DNA of 64,000 nt from assembly GCA_902492755.1 (NCBI GenBank), contig CABUNB010000001.1, positions 103,171 through 167,170 of the forward strand, read 5' to 3'. Below are positions 16,567 to 25,228 of this stretch, piece after piece. The position numbers and the translations under genes are program-made. The stretch's first letter is position 1. Every line of letters starts with the position of its first letter. Below the pieces are notes generated by a model. The model was given only the letters and a program-made list of their open reading frames with translations, made no database searches and had not been told where the DNA came from. The DNA is from an uncultured Collinsella sp. Its GTDB lineage: Bacteria > Actinomycetota > Coriobacteriia > Coriobacteriales > Coriobacteriaceae.

Positions 16567-17016
16567 CTACGCGAGTTTGGCTCCGACGATCTTTGCTGCT
16601 GCCGGCTTATCGAAGTTGCCGCCGGTGGCCTTGCCGAGCGCGCCCATGACCTGGCCCATCTGCTTCTTGGACGTGGCGCCCAGCTCGGCGATAACCTGAT
16701 CAATCAGGGCTTCGAGCTCCTCGCCCGAAACCTGCGCGGGCAGCAGGCTCTCCAGAATCTTGACCTGCTCGGCCAGATTGTCGGTACGCTCTTGGTCGGT
16801 GCCGGCCTTGATGGACATCTCCAGCGTCTCGCTCGTCTGCTTAATCAGACGCTTGATCATACTGTTGACGTCTTCCTCGGTCACATCGCGGCGCTCGTTG
16901 ACCTCGATATTCTTCACCTCGGCCTTGACCTGGCGAATGATGGACAGGCGAACCTTGTCCTTAGCCTTCATGGCCGCAATCATTTCCTTCTGCAGCTCTT
17001 CGTTGGTCATCTGCAA
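16567..17016 (-). CDS. GatB/YqeY domain protein
   Basis: Small cytosolic protein of 149 residues matching the YqeY family, whose fold resembles the C-terminal tRNA-binding part of GatB. Typical features are the N-terminal helix with MIAAMKAKDKVRLSIIRQV near 12-30 and the C-terminal ATSKKQMGQVMGAL near 120-135. The biochemical role is not established for the family. The start has a strong AGGAGG site. It follows the foldase gene by 48 bases and could share its transcript. Confidence 0.9.
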   Translation of the reverse strand: MQMTNEELQKEMIAAMKAKDKVRLSIIRQVKAEVKNIEVNERRDVTEEDVNSMIKRLIKQTSETLEMSIKAGTDQERTDNLAEQVKILESLLPAQVSGEELEALIDQVIAELGATSKKQMGQVMGALGKATGGNFDKPAAAKIVGAKLA

Positions 17017-17064
17017 ATCCTCCTCAATAGTGCGGGCGGCACTCGCACGAGCGCCGCCCCATGA

Positions 17065-18288
17065 TTACTCAGTCTTCGACGAATCGTCGGCCGAACTCTT
17101 GGTGACGCCCTTCAGGCTGACGTTGTACGGCACGTCTTTGGGCATGGGGTTAACAGTGATGTCGGCGTCCTTCTTGTACTGCTCCAGCCACTCGCTGTAC
17201 GCAGCGCTCTCTGCCTGCGTCTTCACCACGTTGGAGACGTACTTCTTGATGTCCTTGGGTACCTGCTTGATGTCATCGACTTGACTATCGACATGGAAGT
17301 AGTCGGTGCACTTGATGATGTGGTAACCATAGGTCGACTCGACGACGTCGCTCACATCGCCCTTGTTGAGCCCCTCGAGCGCCTTCTGGTAGCTGTCGAC
17401 GAAGGTGGTGAGCTTGTCCCAGTCCACATCGCCCTTCTTGTCCTTGGAGCCGGTATCGTCGGAGTACTGCTTCACAGCGTCCTCAAAGCTCAGCTCGCCG
17501 GAGTTAATCTTGTCCAGGCACTCCTGCGCCTTGGCCTTGGCGGCAGCCTTGTCCTCGTCAGATGCGTCAGAACCGACCTTGATCAGAATATTCGACGAGC
17601 GACGGGCGTCATTGTATTTGGACAGGTTCTCGTTGATGTAATCGACTATCTCGCTGTCCTTGGGCTTGCTTGTGGGTGCTACTGCATCCTTGAGTTTCTG
17701 CTGCGCCAGGCTCTCCTTGAGCGAGTCCTTGTAGGTGTCCTCGGTGTAGCCATAGGTCTTAAGCGTCTTCTTAAAGGCCTTGGCGCCACCGGACCTCTTG
17801 CAGGCGTCCTTCCAGGCCTTCTCGACCTCCTCGTCCGAGACGGTCACGCCGTTTTCCTTCTGCGCCTGTTGAAGCAGAATCTGCTGCGTGTAGGAGTCGA
17901 TGAGCTGCTTGCGGTACTTTTTGGGCGTGAGATCGTTGTTGACCAGATACTGCGCCCAGTCCTTGTCCTTGGTGTAGCCATGGGACGTGCGCATGCTCAT
18001 GATCTGCTTGGTCACGGTGTCCTCGGTGAGGTTGGTGCCATTGATGGTAGCAGCCACGCCACCAGTGAGCTTATAGCCCGAGCTGGCGTTTTCAGTCTGC
18101 GACATCAGGCCGGAGCACGCCATGGCCGAGACGGAAAGCAGCATTGCCAGCACGCCGATGACCACTAGGACGATCTTGACGGTCTTGGACACATAGGTCT
18201 TGCGCTGCTTCTGACGAGAGCTGGAGGCGACGCGAGCCTGTTGCTCGGACGTCGGTGCGGCCTCGGGGTTTTTTTTCTTATTTGCCAT
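17065..18288 (-). CDS. Membrane-anchored parvulin-type peptidyl-prolyl isomerase (SurA/PrsA-like)
   Basis: Extracytoplasmic foldase of 407 residues. A charged cytosolic head of about 37 residues precedes one hydrophobic helix (about 38-60). The ACSG after it is a poor lipobox, so a signal anchor is more likely than a lipoprotein. A SurA_N-like region with the conserved-type Tyr/Gln-rich stretch near 118-135 is followed by a rotamase domain (about 235-345; SNILIKVGSDA, then FEDAVKQYSDD and YGYHIIKCTD). It may help fold the many secreted proteins encoded nearby. Confidence 0.87.
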   Translation of the reverse strand: MANKKKNPEAAPTSEQQARVASSSRQKQRKTYVSKTVKIVLVVIGVLAMLLSVSAMACSGLMSQTENASSGYKLTGGVAATINGTNLTEDTVTKQIMSMRTSHGYTKDKDWAQYLVNNDLTPKKYRKQLIDSYTQQILLQQAQKENGVTVSDEEVEKAWKDACKRSGGAKAFKKTLKTYGYTEDTYKDSLKESLAQQKLKDAVAPTSKPKDSEIVDYINENLSKYNDARRSSNILIKVGSDASDEDKAAAKAKAQECLDKINSGELSFEDAVKQYSDDTGSKDKKGDVDWDKLTTFVDSYQKALEGLNKGDVSDVVESTYGYHIIKCTDYFHVDSQVDDIKQVPKDIKKYVSNVVKTQAESAAYSEWLEQYKKDADITVNPMPKDVPYNVSLKGVTKSSADDSSKTE

Positions 18289-18361
18289 GTTTGGCCTTTC
18301 GCATCACGAATCGAACAAACGCCATTGTGTCACAACGCAGCCCCCACGGCACACCTGGTGC

Positions 18362-18489
18362 ATGGGGGACAGGTTAATCTGCACCATTTTGGTGCAAAGG
18401 GGACCGCTCTGGCAGACAGCAATTAGGCAGACGGCAATTAGGGACGTTCCTTTTCTGCCGGCACTTGGGGACTGTCCCAAACTGCCGGC
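18362..18489. repeat. Cluster of decayed GGGACAGG-type hairpin units
   Basis: The stretch contains GGGGGACAGG, a TGCACC/GGTGCA hairpin at 18380-18396, a direct repeat GGCAGAC(A/G)GCAATTA (starts near 18411 and 18427), and a CTGCCGGC...GGGACTGTCCC...GCCGG palindrome. It fills the gap between the PTS IIA gene and the foldase gene. It reads as several overlapping members of the same repeat family. Confidence 0.5.
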
Positions 18490-18490
18490 C

Positions 18491-18958
18491 CTAAAAGTGG
18501 CGGCGTATGGCATCGACCATGCCTTGGCACGTGGTCTGGCCGAGCACATCGGCTGCGTCGTCGGCATCCATAAAGATATTCATAAGCGCTTGCAGGGCCT
18601 CGACCTGGCCGCCAGGCTCGGCAATGCCCAGATTGATGATGACCTGCGCCGGCACGGGGGAACCCATGCCCGCCATAGCACTGAACGTCACGGTCGATGC
18701 GGGCTTCACCACCGCGATATAGGGCTTAGCCACAAACCCCGGATCGGTGTGCGGGATGGCGATGTTGGCCGCCGGCATGGCAAGGCCCGTGGGATAGGCA
18801 TCCTCGCGCGCGCGGACGGCATCGAGCCAACCGGATGCAATGTAGCCGCGCGGGGCAAGCTCACCCTCGAGGCGCGCAAACACCTCACCCGGCGTCGCGC
18901 ACTCCCAATCAAAAAACACCAGCTCAGGCGAGAATAGCATCTCGGCGTTATCCGCCAT
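18491..18958 (-). CDS. PTS sugar transporter IIA component (fructose/galactitol type)
   Basis: Stand-alone phosphocarrier of 155 residues in the PTS EIIA type 2 family. The phosphorylated histidine is in NIAIPHTDP near residue 67. The start at 18958 is preceded by GGAGGA; the frame extends to 19072 without a ribosome site. No IIB, IIC, HPr or sugar enzyme lies nearby, so it may serve a permease encoded elsewhere or act in regulation like PtsN-type proteins. Confidence 0.85.
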   Translation of the reverse strand: MADNAEMLFSPELVFFDWECATPGEVFARLEGELAPRGYIASGWLDAVRAREDAYPTGLAMPAANIAIPHTDPGFVAKPYIAVVKPASTVTFSAMAGMGSPVPAQVIINLGIAEPGGQVEALQALMNIFMDADDAADVLGQTTCQGMVDAIRRHF

Positions 18959-19023
18959 ACCGTCCTCCAAAGTTGTATGAGATTCACAATGCCCCATATG
19001 ATAGCGAAACGAGACAGGCAAGG

Positions 19024-19491
19024 TTAGTTTAGGATCCCAATCATAGCGAGTGCGCGGGCAGGCGTCAGGCAAACTTCGGGCATCTCCTCCAGCATGCGCC
19101 GGTCACTCGTGACTACGTAGTCAACGTCTGCTGTCTCGCCCGAAGCGATGATGAGGTTATCTTCAAGATCCGGCATGCGCTTGCCAAGCATGCGCGCCAT
19201 CTCGCACTCTGCCAACGAAAGCGGAGAGGCGGTTGCCACCTGCATCATGTGCTCAATGCAGGCCCATGACGCCAAGGCAAACGACACATTCATCCCATTC
19301 ACGTTCCGCCGGGCTAGACGCCGAGGCAAAATATAGAATACATCCTTTGCCGTCGTTGGCGCATACAGAAGGTCGATCTTGCCTGCCTCGGCCAGTTCAA
19401 CCAATCTTCTCGCTTCGTCGAACGCCCCCTCTTGCAGGTAATAATCGAGCCAAACGTTCGTATCTACCAAGAGATGCTGTGCCTCAATCAT
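19024..19491 (-). CDS. PIN-domain toxin of a type II toxin-antitoxin pair
   Basis: PIN nuclease of 155 residues starting at 19491, where ATGA overlaps the antitoxin stop by four bases. The family acidic residues are visible: LLVDTNVWLDYYL near 7-19, an acidic position near 45, DLEDNLIIASGE near 110, and VVTSDRRML near 127. PIN toxins usually cut RNA in a metal-dependent way. It shares a promoter with its antitoxin. The partner is a RelB/DinJ-type protein, not a typical VapB. Confidence 0.85.
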   Translation of the reverse strand: MIEAQHLLVDTNVWLDYYLQEGAFDEARRLVELAEAGKIDLLYAPTTAKDVFYILPRRLARRNVNGMNVSFALASWACIEHMMQVATASPLSLAECEMARMLGKRMPDLEDNLIIASGETADVDYVVTSDRRMLEEMPEVCLTPARALAMIGILN

Positions 19492-19832
19492 CGGCAATTC
19501 GCCTCGATGTCGGCAATCATCGCATCATACATATCATCCCGTACGGCATCCCAGTCTTCCGCCGAAGATTCGGCCGGTGCAAAATCCGACGCGCTCAGCC
19601 CCAACGAAGAAAAAGCCAGGCCACTTCCCTGCTCGGCCAGACTCTCCGCACGGGATGCCTCGCGCTTATCCGCTACCATAAATCCCGGCAACGTTTGATG
19701 CTCGACGAGATAGGCCCAAAGCGCACGAATGGCATCGCTCGGCCCTAATCCATTGCGAGTGAGGACCGCATCGCCACCAGCTTTGAGCATAGGATCGATT
19801 CGCGTGTTGAGCTGCACTGTTGCTGTACCCAT
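19488..19832 (-). CDS. RelB/DinJ-family antitoxin
   Basis: Antitoxin of 114 residues. The first half (ATVQLNTRIDPMLKAGGDAV, then GLGPSDAIRALW) is the ribbon-helix-helix DNA-binding domain of the RelB/DinJ family. The rest is an acidic, flexible tail likely to wrap the toxin. It is first in the pair, as usual, with GGAAGGAG upstream. Because such antitoxins bind their own promoter, the TTGCTA/TAGCAA site over the -10 box is a natural operator candidate. Confidence 0.85.
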   Translation of the reverse strand: MGTATVQLNTRIDPMLKAGGDAVLTRNGLGPSDAIRALWAYLVEHQTLPGFMVADKREASRAESLAEQGSGLAFSSLGLSASDFAPAESSAEDWDAVRDDMYDAMIADIEANCR

Positions 19833-19848
19833 AGCGGCTCCTTCCTAC

Positions 19849-19884
19849 TTGCTAGCAGTATAGCAAACCTGTTAGGTCACACAA
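19849..19884 (-). promoter_or_regulatory. Toxin-antitoxin promoter with operator over the -10 box
   Basis: On the minus strand TTGTGT (19884-19879) and TATACT (19862-19857) are separated by 16 bases. The inverted repeat TTGCTA (19849-19854)/TAGCAA (19861-19866) covers the -10. The antitoxin ATG follows 25 bases downstream of the -10, which fits autorepression by the antitoxin. Confidence 0.65.
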
Positions 19885-20034
19885 AAGGGCCCCGACCGAG
19901 AACGGACGAGGCCCTGTCAGATTGGTAGTGTCGAGAAAGGTGGTGTAGCGCCCGATCCGAAGCGAGTCGGCCTGGCGTCCAAGAATCTAGAATATGATTG
20001 ATGCCCTATGCCGCCGACCGGCATATGAAAGCCA

Positions 20035-20083
20035 GCGGGCCAAAAGCCCCATGGCTTCTAGCCCGCAGAAACATCGATGTTTC
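20035..20083. other. Two adjacent hairpins downstream of the small acidic gene
   Basis: GCGGGC (20035-20040) and GCCCGC (20061-20066) close a stem with an inner AAGCC/GGCTT part. Right beside it is the perfect 16-base palindrome at 20068-20083 (GAAACATCGATGTTTC). They lie about 35-80 bases past the stop at 20117. They could end the SPFH operon or be protein-binding sites; no U-run is visible. Confidence 0.45.
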
Positions 20084-20116
20084 CAAATGATCGTAGCTTG
20101 TGCTTCAAGCGCTTTT

Positions 20117-20308
20117 CTACGCTACCGGCGGATGCAAATCCCAATCGGGAAAGCAGTTTGCGAAGCCCGTGAGATTTTGGGTCAAAACATTGTTCTCAGC
20201 TTGCTTCAGTCGCTCGTCCTCTTCAAACAGACTATCGAGTTCGCTCAGCGCATCGAAGTCCTGCATTGCAGCATCGTCATGGTCGAAATCAGTTACTTCA
20301 TCAGCCAT
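20117..20308 (-). CDS. Small acidic protein, last gene of the SPFH operon
   Basis: Open frame of 63 residues starting at 20308 with GGGAGTG before it, 43 bases after the preceding gene of the operon. The first half is very acidic (DFDHDDAAMQDFDALSELD) and predicted helical; the C-terminus ends in FPDWDLHPP, which looks conserved in character and not random. No family is recognised. Its strand, spacing and ribosome site argue that it is real and part of the SPFH unit. Confidence 0.6.
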   Translation of the reverse strand: MADEVTDFDHDDAAMQDFDALSELDSLFEEDERLKQAENNVLTQNLTGFANCFPDWDLHPPVA

Positions 20309-20351
20309 CTATTTCACTCCCTTCATGGATTATCGAGGCAAACCCTCCCGG

Positions 20352-22007
20352 CTAGGCCACCCTATCGAGTTTAAGCAGGTCGCCGCGCTCGGCCGCCGCT
20401 TCCTTCGCGCTCTTCCACTGGTTAAGCGCCAGATCGATCTCGGAGCAGCCCTCCTGAATGCGTTTGGAGTATTTGGCCTCAATCTTATCCGCCTCCGCAG
20501 TATGCTGCTTGCCCGAGAGACTCATCTTTACTAGGCAATAGCCAGCCCCCGCAAGAAGCAGAATACCGATAAGCTGGTTCACAAACGCAAAGAGAAATAC
20601 TCCCAAAACAGCAAGGACAACGGCTGCTATCTTGTGACTCTTATTACCTTTCGCGATCTTGAGGCCAAGCTCAGCGAGCTCCTTCTTCTTCTCTTCGCCG
20701 ACATAACGAACATAATCGCCGCGCAGCTCATTGCCCTCGTCACCGGAGACTGCTTTGCTTGTCCAGCCGTCGAAGTCAAGGGTGATCGCCTGCGGAAACT
20801 CGGGAATGTCGCTCTTGCGATACCGGTTGAAACCGCCGTTGATGTAAGGACCCAAAAAACGAATCGCAGTCTTCTTCTTATGCACATCCGCAGACGAGCC
20901 CCGGTCGCGCATCGAGCGTGTCATCTGGTCGATGATGTTCATCGTCTGTTGACGCTTCTCGTCGCGGCGACGATTGACGAGCTCTCGGGCGCGCTCCACG
21001 TCTCCGCCAAACGCCTTGACCGCAAGAAGATACTCCTCCTGACGGCGGAGACTCCTCTCCTTGGAATCATCGGAGTTAACAAGCTCCATCAGATGCCTAT
21101 CAACCTGCTCGGCAAGCGTCCTCTCGTCAACATCGGAAGCCTTGAGATCGGCGAAGTCATTGGAGATACTTTCGATCGCCTCGACTTTTCCGAGATATTT
21201 ATTGATGTAGTCAAACTCCTTGACCACCACCTTGAGTGCCGGATATCTCGAACTCATATCTTCCTCGTAGTTGGTAAAATACTCCGCCCACGACTTCGAC
21301 TGCTCACTCTCAAACTCAGGTCTCTGATTTCTGATCTGCTCGATCCAACCCGCCATATAGTCATCGCACAGGTGCTTCTCATCGGTGCCGAAGATGCCGT
21401 TGATATAGGCATCGATGTAGACCATCGCATCGGCATCGATACGGGCGGCGTTTTGCGTCGAGAAATAGCGTGCGAGCCATTCGTAGCACGTGGCGGTGCG
21501 GTTGTTACGTCTGCAGACCAGAGCCATCGCAAGAGATGTATGCTCGTTGTCGCGTTTGACGGCTTCACGTATTGCGCGCTCCGCAAGATCTCGGTTGTTG
21601 TTAATCCATGCCGCCAGAGCGACCAAGACAGGTGCCAGCCAGTAATCCGGGGTCGAAATCATTAACTCCTCGGAGACCGTCGAGATCGTCGCCTTTCGCA
21701 CGAGAGCCGCATCGGTTGCCTGGAGAATGCCAACCATGGTGTTTCGGACCACCGAGTAGTTGCCGAACTTCTTGTCCATCTCCTGCCGGACGCCCACGAG
21801 CTCCGTAGCAGCCTGCTCAAGAGCAGCGGTGCGACGTTGCTCGATCATCATCTCAAGAAAGTCCCTTCGGAGCTTTTTAAGGTCCTTCCGCACTTCCTCC
21901 ATTTGCGATTCGACCTTATCGACCTTCATGCTCATCTGGTCAACTTTTGTTCCGATAGCGTCGATCCTGCGCTCGATATGACCCGTATCTAATCCTGGAT
22001 CATTCAT
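20352..22007 (-). CDS. Coiled-coil membrane protein of unknown function in the SPFH operon
   Basis: Protein of 551 residues with no recognised enzyme motif. Residues about 8-50 have a heptad pattern (IDAIGTKVDQMSMKVDKVE). A long helical, TPR-like part follows to about 400. Two hydrophobic segments near 470-510 (VVLAVLGVFLFAF and LIGILLLAGAGYCL) form a hairpin in the membrane, and the last 50 residues are again helical and charged. Both ends are probably cytosolic. It lies 72 bases after the zinc-ribbon gene, so it is likely cotranscribed. A scaffold role at the membrane with the SPFH protein is an inference from context. Confidence 0.7.
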   Translation of the reverse strand: MNDPGLDTGHIERRIDAIGTKVDQMSMKVDKVESQMEEVRKDLKKLRRDFLEMMIEQRRTAALEQAATELVGVRQEMDKKFGNYSVVRNTMVGILQATDAALVRKATISTVSEELMISTPDYWLAPVLVALAAWINNNRDLAERAIREAVKRDNEHTSLAMALVCRRNNRTATCYEWLARYFSTQNAARIDADAMVYIDAYINGIFGTDEKHLCDDYMAGWIEQIRNQRPEFESEQSKSWAEYFTNYEEDMSSRYPALKVVVKEFDYINKYLGKVEAIESISNDFADLKASDVDERTLAEQVDRHLMELVNSDDSKERSLRRQEEYLLAVKAFGGDVERARELVNRRRDEKRQQTMNIIDQMTRSMRDRGSSADVHKKKTAIRFLGPYINGGFNRYRKSDIPEFPQAITLDFDGWTSKAVSGDEGNELRGDYVRYVGEEKKKELAELGLKIAKGNKSHKIAAVVLAVLGVFLFAFVNQLIGILLLAGAGYCLVKMSLSGKQHTAEADKIEAKYSKRIQEGCSEIDLALNQWKSAKEAAAERGDLLKLDRVA

Positions 22008-22079
22008 CTGTACCGCCTTTCAGTTTGCACTGTTTAGATCATCCAATCGCTTTAAGCGAGCAAGCGCCCGCCATCTGCT

Positions 22080-22886
22080 TTATTGAGAGGCCATGCTTCG
22101 GTATTGCTCGGACACCTGCTGATAGGCCGAAAGAAACTTCTGCTTGTATTGGCTTGCCTTCATCGAGTTAACGATGCGCCCGACGGGCTCCACATAGTGT
22201 TCGAGAAAGTATAAAGTCCTTCTCCGCAACGCAAATGAACCCGTTTTATAGGGAGATCCGGGGTTCTCTTTGATACCCTTGAGCAACGCGAGACACGTTT
22301 TGGGAATGTTGCAGTTGGCGGCGATATCTTGATAGAAGTCCTCCCGCTCCGCAGTCATAAAGTCTTCCGAAGCATACCGCGCTATGCAGAACGGGCACAC
22401 CGCATCGATGAAGCCCTCAAGCCGAGGCCGGTCCTCCATGCTCTGCATATTGGCGACTACGATCGATACCATCTGTACCTCAAAATCACGCATGTTGTAG
22501 AGCGTCGACTCAAACAAGTCGATCAAGTCGCGCACCTCGTCGTATTCGAGAGGGACATCTTCGGCACTTTTAAAGAAGGCCGTCATCGAGCCCGAGAGAC
22601 CTTCACAAAACTCATCACAGTACGCAACCATAAACTGCGCCGCTGCGTTGTCTTGCATCATATTAAGCACGTCCGCGGCAAATTTGCGAGCCTCCGGGAA
22701 GTTGCCGGCTTTAAAGAACTTGATGGCATTGTCCTTGGCAAACGCGATTTTACCCGTGGCCCCCAGACGCGCCCGTGAATAGTACATCTCGCGACCGCAC
22801 TGGTTGCAATGAACCTTTCGCGTTGCGGGGTCAAACTCGACATCGGTGCTGCCGCAGCCCTCGCAAGCTATTCCGTTGACTTCCAA
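22080..22886 (-). CDS. TFIIB-type zinc-ribbon protein, YdjG-like N-terminus
   Basis: Cytosolic protein of 268 residues starting at a TTG (22886) with GGGGGT five bases before it. The N-terminus holds a zinc ribbon, CEGCG near residue 8 and CNQCG near 27. The rest is helical with a TPR-like pattern (FFKAGNFPEARKFAADVLN near 58-76). No membrane helix is seen, unlike Bacillus YdjG, so the match is only partial. It lies between the small membrane protein and the coiled-coil protein and is probably an adaptor of the complex. Confidence 0.7.
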   Translation of the reverse strand: MEVNGIACEGCGSTDVEFDPATRKVHCNQCGREMYYSRARLGATGKIAFAKDNAIKFFKAGNFPEARKFAADVLNMMQDNAAAQFMVAYCDEFCEGLSGSMTAFFKSAEDVPLEYDEVRDLIDLFESTLYNMRDFEVQMVSIVVANMQSMEDRPRLEGFIDAVCPFCIARYASEDFMTAEREDFYQDIAANCNIPKTCLALLKGIKENPGSPYKTGSFALRRRTLYFLEHYVEPVGRIVNSMKASQYKQKFLSAYQQVSEQYRSMASQ

Positions 22887-22940
22887 TAGTTACCCCCACT
22901 TCAACCATCAAAGCGCCCTGGCAAAAAGCAGCACAAGCCC

Positions 22941-23642
22941 TTATTTGACAGCGGTCAGCGCCGCATTGCGCTTTTTCCAGATTTTGCGCGCATCACGGAC
23001 AAGTCCGACCGTAACACCTGCTTGTTCGTCGGCACTCATGGAATTCGAGACAGCCTCAAGCGCGACGGAAAACTGTTGCTCGATCTCTTGAACATGGGGC
23101 TGTGACATGTTGGAACTAAAGGAGATGTCATCCTTGAGTGCTTTGAGCTCGGCTTTGACCTGAGCGTCCTGCGCCATAGCAAGGAGCTGCCCAACATATG
23201 ATCCGAACTGCACCGTTTGAACCGTTTTTTCGGCCACGGCGGCAACCCTTTGGTCCACCCGGCGGGCATAAGAGCCAAGCCCCATCTGCACAAGGACAAG
23301 CGCGGCAAGAAGGACAACGTTTACGACAACCGGAATCGTACTGCCGCCCCACCCATACGCCATAAACGCAAAATACGTGTTGGCAAGAAGGGCAACAACA
23401 AAGTAGGCACAGCTGGATGCGACCGGCAAATAGCGGATCTCGGTCGTGCTTTTGACCGTGGACTGCCTATCGGACATGGTGGCCGAAATCGAAGCCATCG
23501 CAAAAGCCAAAACCCCAAAGCCAAGCGACATAACGAAGACGATAGGGTTCATCAGCGCGTTTTTGCAGACAAACATGATTACAAGCCACGCCACCAAGAC
23601 GATTGCCTCGCCCAAAATGACACGTTTAACAGAACCGTTCAT
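22941..23642 (-). CDS. Small membrane protein of the SPFH operon (YdjH-like position)
   Basis: Protein of 233 residues with about four hydrophobic helices in the first 125 residues, then a cytosolic helical tail of about 110 residues (KALKDDISFSSNMSQPHVQE). AAGGAG precedes the start, and the gene follows the SPFH gene by only 12 bases. In the Bacillus YdjGHI module a membrane protein in the same place helps anchor the SPFH protein; sequence similarity cannot be judged here, so the equivalence is positional. Confidence 0.65.
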   Translation of the reverse strand: MNGSVKRVILGEAIVLVAWLVIMFVCKNALMNPIVFVMSLGFGVLAFAMASISATMSDRQSTVKSTTEIRYLPVASSCAYFVVALLANTYFAFMAYGWGGSTIPVVVNVVLLAALVLVQMGLGSYARRVDQRVAAVAEKTVQTVQFGSYVGQLLAMAQDAQVKAELKALKDDISFSSNMSQPHVQEIEQQFSVALEAVSNSMSADEQAGVTVGLVRDARKIWKKRNAALTAVK

Positions 23643-23654
23643 CTTTGTTTCTCC

Positions 23655-25031
23655 TTATTGGATCTTAGTTCCGCAATCGGGACAGAATTTGGTCCCCTCG
23701 GGCAACTCAGCTCCGCAGCTTGGACACTTTGGCGAGGCCAACCGGGTCCCGCACTCTAGGCAGAACTTGGCACCGAGTGGGTTAAGATGCCCGCACGCCG
23801 GACACGCAACGCCCTGCTCGAGCTTCTGTCCACACTCAAGGCAGAACTTGGCACCCATCGGATTAACGTTTCCGCAGCTGGGACACTTGGGGCCGTTTTG
23901 CATACTTGCGGACGCGGGCGCCGTTCCGGCCATGGGAGCAACAGCGCCCATGGCCTGATTAGCCAAGCTGGAAAAGCCAGCTCCAAATGCGCCGCCCATG
24001 CCAACACCCATGCCGAGCCCCATGCCGGCACCCATGAGGCCCGACGCGGCACTCCCCTCATTGCCCGCAGCGCTCTGCATAACGTCCATGCCGCGCTCCT
24101 GCTGATAGTTGTAGCCTTCGCGCGCACGCTTCCTGGCAAGCGCCTCGGACTCGATGTCCATCTGGGCAGCGTTGCCCTGCGCTTCGAGAATGCTCCGCTT
24201 GCGTTGAATCTTCATCTCGTTGATGGCGGCAAGATCCTCTTCGAAGGGCTTGATGCTGTTGAACGAGAAATTATCGAGCGTGAGACCAAACTCATCAAAA
24301 TAGTTAACGAGCTTGCCCTGCATCTGAGACGAGAAGTCGCTCAGATACGTCGCGATTTTTAGAACGGAAACCCCCTGGTCAACAATCGCCTTGGCGAGCA
24401 GGTCAGGAACATACTCCAGGATTTTTGCCCGCATAAAGGAGGTTAGTTCTTCTCGCGTATAGCGATCTCGCGTGCCCACGACCTTCACGAGGAACTTCCT
24501 CGCCTGAATGGGAACCAGACTCGAGTCATTCTGCTCGATATGCGCACCGAATAAACCAAAGGCACGAACGTGAACGTTAACGTCTTCCTCAGGGTCTTGG
24601 ACGATGATGGGCTCGGTCGTGCCCCAGCGCAGCTCGTTCATGTAGTTGGTATTGATAAAGTACACAACGGAATGGAACGCCGAGCTACCGCCGGTAAGCG
24701 AATGGGCGGCATTGCGAAACGGGGCGAATCGGCTGTCACCCGTGTCGAGCTTGATCTTGCACGGACCGACAAACACGCTTACCTGAGAATCGCCGGCACC
24801 CGTAGCGTCGGTAGAACTGCCCGCCCCCATATTGTTGGTAAAAACGGCAATCTGTGACTGCGCGACCTGGAGATAGGACCCGTTGGGAAAATCCTCGTAG
24901 GGATAGCGGAATGAGACAAGCGAGGCATCTTCGTTGTTGCCAGGCTCCCATTTGATATTATCGACAGAAAAGGCACCGAGTATTCCGCCGTGCTTTTCTT
25001 CCTTTTCGTTATCACTGTGGAACAGAGACAT
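23655..25031 (-). CDS. SPFH-domain protein with three C-terminal zinc ribbons (YdjI-like)
   Basis: First gene of a five-gene operon. The start at 25031 has AAAGGA upstream. Residues about 20-290 form an SPFH-type domain with the VPIQARKFLVKVVG and YFDEFGLTLDNFSFNSI strands of the YdjI or 'virion core' family. A charged helix (EAQGNAAQMDIESEALARKR) follows, then a Gly/Met/Ala-rich linker of about 90 residues, and three double-cysteine ribbons (CPSCG/CLECG, CPACG/CLECG, CPSCG/CPDCG). SPFH proteins assemble into rings on membranes. In Bacillus YdjI works with PspA in membrane protection; PspA is not encoded in this window. Confidence 0.85.
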   Translation of the reverse strand: MSLFHSDNEKEEKHGGILGAFSVDNIKWEPGNNEDASLVSFRYPYEDFPNGSYLQVAQSQIAVFTNNMGAGSSTDATGAGDSQVSVFVGPCKIKLDTGDSRFAPFRNAAHSLTGGSSAFHSVVYFINTNYMNELRWGTTEPIIVQDPEEDVNVHVRAFGLFGAHIEQNDSSLVPIQARKFLVKVVGTRDRYTREELTSFMRAKILEYVPDLLAKAIVDQGVSVLKIATYLSDFSSQMQGKLVNYFDEFGLTLDNFSFNSIKPFEEDLAAINEMKIQRKRSILEAQGNAAQMDIESEALARKRAREGYNYQQERGMDVMQSAAGNEGSAASGLMGAGMGLGMGVGMGGAFGAGFSSLANQAMGAVAPMAGTAPASASMQNGPKCPSCGNVNPMGAKFCLECGQKLEQGVACPACGHLNPLGAKFCLECGTRLASPKCPSCGAELPEGTKFCPDCGTKIQ

Positions 25032-25228
25032 ACTGATTCCTTTCGTTAATTCCAAACCACGCACTCCGCGTGTCTAATGAATTGCGAAATGCCGAGCCGA
25101 CAGGCATGCCGAAAGTCCGTGCGCCCCAATCTATCCCCCGACTTAGCTTGATAAATTATAGCCCTCAATCCATCGCATTTAGTCACCCGCCGGCGAGCGG
25201 TAATAATGTCGCACCTTTGGTCAACTGA

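Noticed and set aside
19994..20534. Plus-strand open frames of 126 and 144 codons
   Set aside because: They are antisense to the small acidic gene and the end of the coiled-coil gene and lack ribosome sites.
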